A stretch of 9,410 nt of DNA. Source: Cyanobacteriota bacterium (GTDB taxonomy: Bacteria; Cyanobacteriota; Cyanobacteriia; Phormidesmidales; Phormidesmidaceae). Position 1 is the first letter of the stretch, and each line of letters opens with the position of its first letter. The translations under genes were made by a program, and so were the position numbers. Positions 5,483 to 9,410 of the stretch are shown here, in pieces. The notes beneath the pieces were generated by a model. The model was not told the origin of the DNA. It made no database searches and saw only the letters and a list, made by a program, of their open reading frames with translations. The DNA is taken from positions 1 through 9,410 of the forward strand of contig JAIXUR010000307.1 of NCBI GenBank assembly GCA_027483425.1. The letters are read 5' to 3'.

Positions 5483-7420
5483 CTAGACGGGCTGGACGTT
5501 GATTTTGACCACCAGGTCGTCGTAGTCAAAATCGCCGCCACCGACCAGGTCCTCAAACCCAAAGGTGTTGTCACCCAGCAGTTTGATCTGGTCAACGCCG
5601 CCGGGGTTGGCCCCCAGGAATGGGAAGAAGACCGCCGGGTCGTTGGCCGGGTCGCCATCGAGCAGCTGTTCGATGGTGCCCTTGCTAATCAGGAATGGAG
5701 CCAGAATTTGATCGCCCGCTACCGATACCGTCAGCCGTTGGGTGCTGCCGTTTTGCGGAGAAATCAGCGGCTGTCCAGCCCACTGGCGAACAGCCGCCTG
5801 GATATAGCCCGCGTCGCCGGGGTTCAGCGCATTGCCAAATTCGTCCAGCACGGTGCCCTGGGCATTTTCCATCCGGTAGAAGCCCAGCATGTTGGTATTA
5901 GAAGCCTCCCGCTTGACCTCTAGCTCCAGCTGCACCTGGCCCGTGAGCCCTCGCAGATCCAGCACCTCAGACTCTGGCCCCCCTTGCAGATCGGCCCCGA
6001 GAATGGGGCCTTGGTTGCCGAGCTCCACCCGGAAAACGAAATCGTCGAACTGCTGGTCGTTGTTGAGGTCCCAGTTGAAATCGAGCCCGTTGCCCGTCTG
6101 AGATGCACCCAGGCGCAGGGGCTGGTTGGAGCTGGGGTTCAAGAGCGGGCTGGCGATGGTCACCGTGCCCGGCCCACCATTCAACACCGAATCGAGGGTG
6201 CCATCTTGAATCAGGAAGAAGGCGTAGAAACGGGTGGGGTCGAGGGCTAGCTGTCGGGAGAGATCTAGCCCCTGGATGTCCAAATCCCCTTGGGTGGAGA
6301 AGACCGTCTTGGCCGTCGGCAGAGCGGTAGCCATGTAGTTGGCGCTGCTGGGGGCAATACCCTTGATGTTGCCCTGGGCATCGTCCAGCTCAAAGAAGCC
6401 AATTTCCACCGCCCCAGACCGGGATGGTTTGACCACGCTGAAGGTGGCCTCCTTAGGGCCACTGACGCCGTCTAGCTTCAGCAGGTTATTGCCCGTAACT
6501 CCCAAGGTACCCAGGGGGAGCTGAGGGCCTGGAATCCCCGGCCCTGGCAGGGTGGGGTCGGGATCTACTGGATCCGGATCTACCGGATCAGGATCCACTG
6601 GGTCAGGATCCACTGGGTCAGGATCCACTGGGTCAGGATCCACTACCGGAGTGGACAAAAAGTCAAAGGACAGAATCTCGTGGGACTGGGCGGGGCCGCC
6701 AGTGGACGCCGTAAAGCCAATGTAGCCACTGGTACCGCCGAGAATGGTCTCCAGGCTGGTACCCTGGGCCGGTAGATTCAACGAGAAGGCTGCTGTTGCA
6801 GGCTTGGGCGGATTGGTGCCGGTAGCCAGAAAAACCTGCAGGGTTTGGGTAGTGCCATCGTAATCAATCCAGGCGGTATGGACAGATGCGTCATTGAAAT
6901 TGAATTCGCCAAACGCAGTCTGGAACCCCTCTGGAGAGCCCCCAAGAATGCGATCGCCGTTGCTGCCGATCAAAGCAATTTCAATGGAATTGCCACCGGC
7001 ACCCAGACCGGAGTCAACGTCGGGGATGGGGTCAAAAAGTTGTTCTGCTGTGTTGCTAAAGGTATCTAGCTCAACGACCAGAGCGTTGGTGATGAAGTAA
7101 TCCTCTGGGTCTCGCAGGGGGAAGGGGCGGTAGCCCAGTCCAGGGGCCGTGCCCCCCAGGGCATCACGACCAGCAGGGTCATTGTGCACAATAAAGGTGA
7201 AGCCTTCCGGCTGGTCAACGGCGCTGGTTTGAAACTCAAATTTGGTACTAAAGGAGGTGTCGTTCTTTAACTCAATTTGATCGGAAAAGGCTGCACCTGC
7301 CGAATCGTCCACGGGGGCGGTTGGTGTCAACCGCAGGATGCCGTTGTCAAACGCAGCTACATTGACCCGCCCATCCCCTGGGTTACCAGGTAAGAGACTA
7401 GATAGATTTAAAGTTGCCAT
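5483..7420 (-). CDS. L-type lectin-domain protein with (VDPDP)6 linker and two DUF4114-like modules, probably exported
   Basis: This is a 645-residue, acidic, modular protein. Residues 1-255 form an L-type (legume-like) lectin domain. Visible signatures are EGFTFIVHND (72-81), GLGYRPF (94-100), the metal-site strand VVELDTFSN (115-123), AWIDYDGTTQTLQVFLATG (183-201) and YIGFTAST..SHEILSFDF (233-254). A proline/aspartate linker of six VDPDP units follows (260-289). Two homologous modules then occupy about 311-466 and 487-643, each ending in an acidic motif (DQQFDDFVFRV and DFDYDDLVVKI) of the DUF4114 type. There is no classical N-terminal signal peptide. Many cyanobacterial proteins ending in such modules are thought to leave by type I secretion, which is inference here. 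The likely role is calcium-dependent binding of extracellular or surface glycans. The start is supported by GGAGA about 5 bases upstream. No secretion gene is adjacent. Confidence 0.85.
   Translation of the reverse strand: MATLNLSSLLPGNPGDGRVNVAAFDNGILRLTPTAPVDDSAGAAFSDQIELKNDTSFSTKFEFQTSAVDQPEGFTFIVHNDPAGRDALGGTAPGLGYRPFPLRDPEDYFITNALVVELDTFSNTAEQLFDPIPDVDSGLGAGGNSIEIALIGSNGDRILGGSPEGFQTAFGEFNFNDASVHTAWIDYDGTTQTLQVFLATGTNPPKPATAAFSLNLPAQGTSLETILGGTSGYIGFTASTGGPAQSHEILSFDFLSTPVVDPDPVDPDPVDPDPVDPDPVDPDPVDPDPTLPGPGIPGPQLPLGTLGVTGNNLLKLDGVSGPKEATFSVVKPSRSGAVEIGFFELDDAQGNIKGIAPSSANYMATALPTAKTVFSTQGDLDIQGLDLSRQLALDPTRFYAFFLIQDGTLDSVLNGGPGTVTIASPLLNPSSNQPLRLGASQTGNGLDFNWDLNNDQQFDDFVFRVELGNQGPILGADLQGGPESEVLDLRGLTGQVQLELEVKREASNTNMLGFYRMENAQGTVLDEFGNALNPGDAGYIQAAVRQWAGQPLISPQNGSTQRLTVSVAGDQILAPFLISKGTIEQLLDGDPANDPAVFFPFLGANPGGVDQIKLLGDNTFGFEDLVGGGDFDYDDLVVKINVQPV
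6554..6643 (-). repeat. Six 15-bp tandem repeats encoding VDPDP
   Basis: Six in-frame 15-bp units encode the linker of the lectin protein. On the plus strand the three units at 6599-6643 are identical (GGGTCAGGATCCACT). The units at 6584, 6569 and 6554 diverge progressively while still encoding the same peptide. Perfect copies at one end and silent decay at the other suggest slippage-driven growth at the N-terminal side, with selection for the peptide. Confidence 0.95.
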
Positions 7421-7736
7421 TCTCTCTCCAAAATAAAGCTACAAAATTCAAATAGTGTGGGCAGCCTATCTAGTACAGAAAGGCAGAAGGATGAAGGCAG
7501 AAGAATGAAAAGGAATTCTTTGTCACAGGAGGGCTCCTACGCCATCAAATAGGTGAGCTATTTCTGCCATAGCGTAAAAAACACTACCCGCTGCATTGTT
7601 ACCCACCTACTTTCCTATGAGGTGCCGTTCTTTACAGGAAGGGCACTAGAGCTTTATGGAGAAGTTCATACTCAGCAGCGATTTGTATCTTCTAAGTAAA
7701 ACTTCGTACGTGAAATCCCTGAAGATGCTTGGATCA
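7421..7736. other. 316-bp AT-richer intergenic region upstream of the lectin gene
   Basis: This is the gap between two minus-strand genes. It holds the lectin gene's Shine-Dalgarno (complement of 7426-7430), a heptamer-type repeat (7482-7509) and small inverted repeats (AAGAAT 7501-7506 with ATTCTT 7515-7520; AGGAG 7527-7531 with CTCCT 7534-7538). I could not fix the lectin promoter or a clear terminator for the membrane-protein gene. A plus-strand ATG at 7656 opens a frame that mostly overlaps the membrane-protein gene in antisense, and I do not regard it as a gene. Confidence 0.6.
7482..7509. repeat. Heptamer-type tandem repeat (STRR-like)
   Basis: Two 14-bp units, GGCAGAAGGATGAA (7482-7495) and GGCAGAAGAATGAA (7496-7509), differ at one base. 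Each can be read as two related heptamers. Short tandemly repeated repetitive sequences with a 7-base period are well known in cyanobacterial intergenic DNA, and this looks like a short example. Confidence 0.7.
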
Positions 7737-9410
7737 TTACTGCCAGTTGTCCAGGTCCTGGCCCCAGCTCTGGGTAAGCTGGAGCCACTGGTCGCGGCGG
7801 CGCTCGACATCAGCGGCGATCCAAATCAGGGCGACCCCGACCACGATGCCCACCACCCACTTGATGAAGGGGAAGGCGGCGTTGAGCAGCACCAGCTGGT
7901 TGAGGGCATTAAGGGCAAACACGACGGTGCCCACGTAGAGAAAGGCACGAATGCGGAGTAGTAGGCCCGCCGCGATCGCCCCCAGGGCCAGGACCCCCAC
8001 GGGTAACCCCGTCCACCGCTGGGTTCCCAGGGCTGTCAACAACACGATCGCCAGGGCGATCACCCGCAGCCAGTGGCGTTGGGCTTTGCCCTCGGGCCGC
8101 TGCAAGGCTGGGTCTAGCTGGGCGACATAGAGCAGGGCCAAGCCCAGGGGCAGCACCCAGACTAGGCTATCGCCAATGGATTGATTCCGGAGCCAGACCC
8201 AGATCGCCCAGACCCCACAGCCCACGGACAGGTAAGAAACGCGAATATAACCGCTGTGCCAGGCCAGCCAGCCGTAGAACCCGGCCAGCACCCACAGGGT
8301 CGGAATATGGTCGAATCCGCCCGTGAGCAGGGCGATCGCCAGGGGCACGCCCACCGCCATCCCGCGCCAGGGCCGTTGGGGCCAGCCCCAGGTGGCCCAG
8401 GGTAGCCAGTACACCGGCACCGCCACCGCGCAGGCGACGACTCCCCACCAGGGGTCTAAAACCCCGAGAACGGGAAACAGCGATCGGGCCAGGGCAAACC
8501 AGCCCACCAGCTCCCCGAGCCCGGCGTAGACCCAGGCATACTGCACCGCGTCAGGGGGACCGAGGCGGCCCTGGCTGAGGGCGTAGAGGCTGAGGGTGGC
8601 GGCGATCGCCAACCCTAGCCAGCCCAAGGTCGCCTGGCCATAACCAAAGCCTATGCCACCCCCTAGCATCAGCAAGCTACCGATAAACCAGTGCAGATGA
8701 GCCGCCCAGATAAGCTCTACCTGGGGCAGACCCAGAATGCGATCGAGCTGCCCTGCCAGCAGGCGGTAAACAACCATGATCAACGCGGCCACCCCCGCCA
8801 GTACCAGCAGGGCATCGGCGGCTGCGCCCCCAGAGCCTTGCAGTAGCTGGTAAATCACCAGCTCGTACCACCCCATCGAAAGACCGATCAGGGCCAGCCA
8901 GCGCACCGCCGGAGTTTGGCGGCACCGACCAATCTCCAGACAGAGGAGCGAGGCCACCACCACCACCCAGCCCGTCCAGGCGTTGATAGTGGCGGCCCGC
9001 AGCAGCAGGCCGAGGGCGGCATAGGCCAGGGTAAGGTGTTGCAGGGATACCGCCAGCCCAGGGTGCGATCGCGCCACCGCAGCCGAGAGGATCAGGGCGA
9101 TCGCCCCCAACCCCAGGGTCGGCACCGCCAGGGCCACCACCGCCGGGTAGCGCTCGACCACCAGCCCCGCCACCAGCAGCTCTAGCCCCCAGCCCCCCAG
9201 ATAGACGCCGAGGGAATGGGGCCGCCCCCAGCAGCGCAGCCCCAGGGCCAGCAACAAGGCTCCCAGCACCCCCAGCCCCAGGGCCGAGGGCTCTCGCCAG
9301 CCCAGGTAGTAGAGGCCGGTGAAGGCGGTGGCCACTATCAGCAAACCCAGGGCGAGAATCAGACCCCAGCGATCGCAGGCCACCCGGTACAGGTCGGTCA
9401 GCGGGGTGCC
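7737..9410 (-). CDS. Large polytopic membrane protein, C-terminal part (DUF2157-like); 5' end outside window
   Basis: The frame runs from a TAA at 7737-7739 to the right edge without a stop. The GTG at 9381-9383 is the first start-type codon in view, but nine sense codons (GTPLTDLYR) precede it, so the true start is probably further right. The visible ~557 residues are rich in Leu, Ala, Gly, Val and Trp. By eye they form about 20 hydrophobic segments separated by very short loops. The protein ends in a charged tail (DVERRRDQWLQLTQSWGQDLDNWQ begins near the last membrane helix), which is likely cytoplasmic. The last ~60 residues (RIRAFLYVG..., FIKWVVGIVVGVALIWIAADVE) resemble the C-termini of long cyanobacterial DUF2157-type proteins; this is a memory-based match. 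No catalytic motif is visible and the function is unknown. Confidence 0.8.
   Translation of the reverse strand, partial: GTPLTDLYRVACDRWGLILALGLLIVATAFTGLYYLGWREPSALGLGVLGALLLALGLRCWGRPHSLGVYLGGWGLELLVAGLVVERYPAVVALAVPTLGLGAIALILSAAVARSHPGLAVSLQHLTLAYAALGLLLRAATINAWTGWVVVVASLLCLEIGRCRQTPAVRWLALIGLSMGWYELVIYQLLQGSGGAAADALLVLAGVAALIMVVYRLLAGQLDRILGLPQVELIWAAHLHWFIGSLLMLGGGIGFGYGQATLGWLGLAIAATLSLYALSQGRLGPPDAVQYAWVYAGLGELVGWFALARSLFPVLGVLDPWWGVVACAVAVPVYWLPWATWGWPQRPWRGMAVGVPLAIALLTGGFDHIPTLWVLAGFYGWLAWHSGYIRVSYLSVGCGVWAIWVWLRNQSIGDSLVWVLPLGLALLYVAQLDPALQRPEGKAQRHWLRVIALAIVLLTALGTQRWTGLPVGVLALGAIAAGLLLRIRAFLYVGTVVFALNALNQLVLLNAAFPFIKWVVGIVVGVALIWIAADVERRRDQWLQLTQSWGQDLDNWQ

Noticed and set aside
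6554..6643. Possible CRISPR-like or non-coding tandem repeat
   Set aside because: The repeats are contiguous 15-mers without spacers, in frame within a coding sequence, and encode a Pro/Asp linker.
7656..7961. Plus-strand 101-codon frame starting in the intergenic gap
   Set aside because: About three quarters lies antisense to the membrane-protein gene, there is no Shine-Dalgarno, and its composition changes where the overlap begins.

Overview
This window looks like a filamentous-type cyanobacterial chromosome. It is GC-rich and dense in the octamer GCGATCGC (HIP1), which occurs inside genes and between them. The recognisable proteins (HemB, class II fructose-bisphosphate aldolase, SurE, Uma2, an L-type lectin/DUF4114 protein) are of the kind found in Leptolyngbya/Nodosilinea-like genomes. 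That genus-level guess is inference only.

Layout, left to right. The last 40 codons of an unidentified plus-strand gene end 3 bp from the stop of surE (minus). A Uma2-family nuclease-like gene (plus) and hemB (minus, tetrapyrrole synthesis) converge on a perfect 16-bp inverted repeat. A 356-bp gap then leads to tRNA-Lys(UUU), followed by a 355-bp gap and the class II aldolase gene fda (plus). A textbook intrinsic terminator closes fda, and an inositol-monophosphatase-family gene (plus) starts about 50 bp later. It converges with a 645-codon minus-strand gene for an L-type lectin joined by a (VDPDP)6 linker to two DUF4114-like modules, probably an exported surface protein. A 316-bp gap with a heptamer-type repeat separates it from the C-terminal part of a very hydrophobic membrane protein (minus), whose reading frame runs off the right edge.

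Most genes are single-gene units arranged convergently or divergently, and no multi-gene operon is evident. The housekeeping theme is carbon metabolism (aldolase plus a sugar-phosphatase-like enzyme) and tetrapyrrole synthesis. The accessory content is the Uma2 gene, the lectin protein and the large membrane protein.

I see no CRISPR array, transposase, integrase or defence cassette. The most interesting unexplained signal is a duplicated sequence of about 70 bp. One copy lies upstream of hemB/tRNA-Lys (2570-2638) and the other in the aldolase leader (3166-3231). Both share two conserved blocks, and between them each copy can form a different stem at the same place, which suggests a structured RNA or a small extragenic repeat family.
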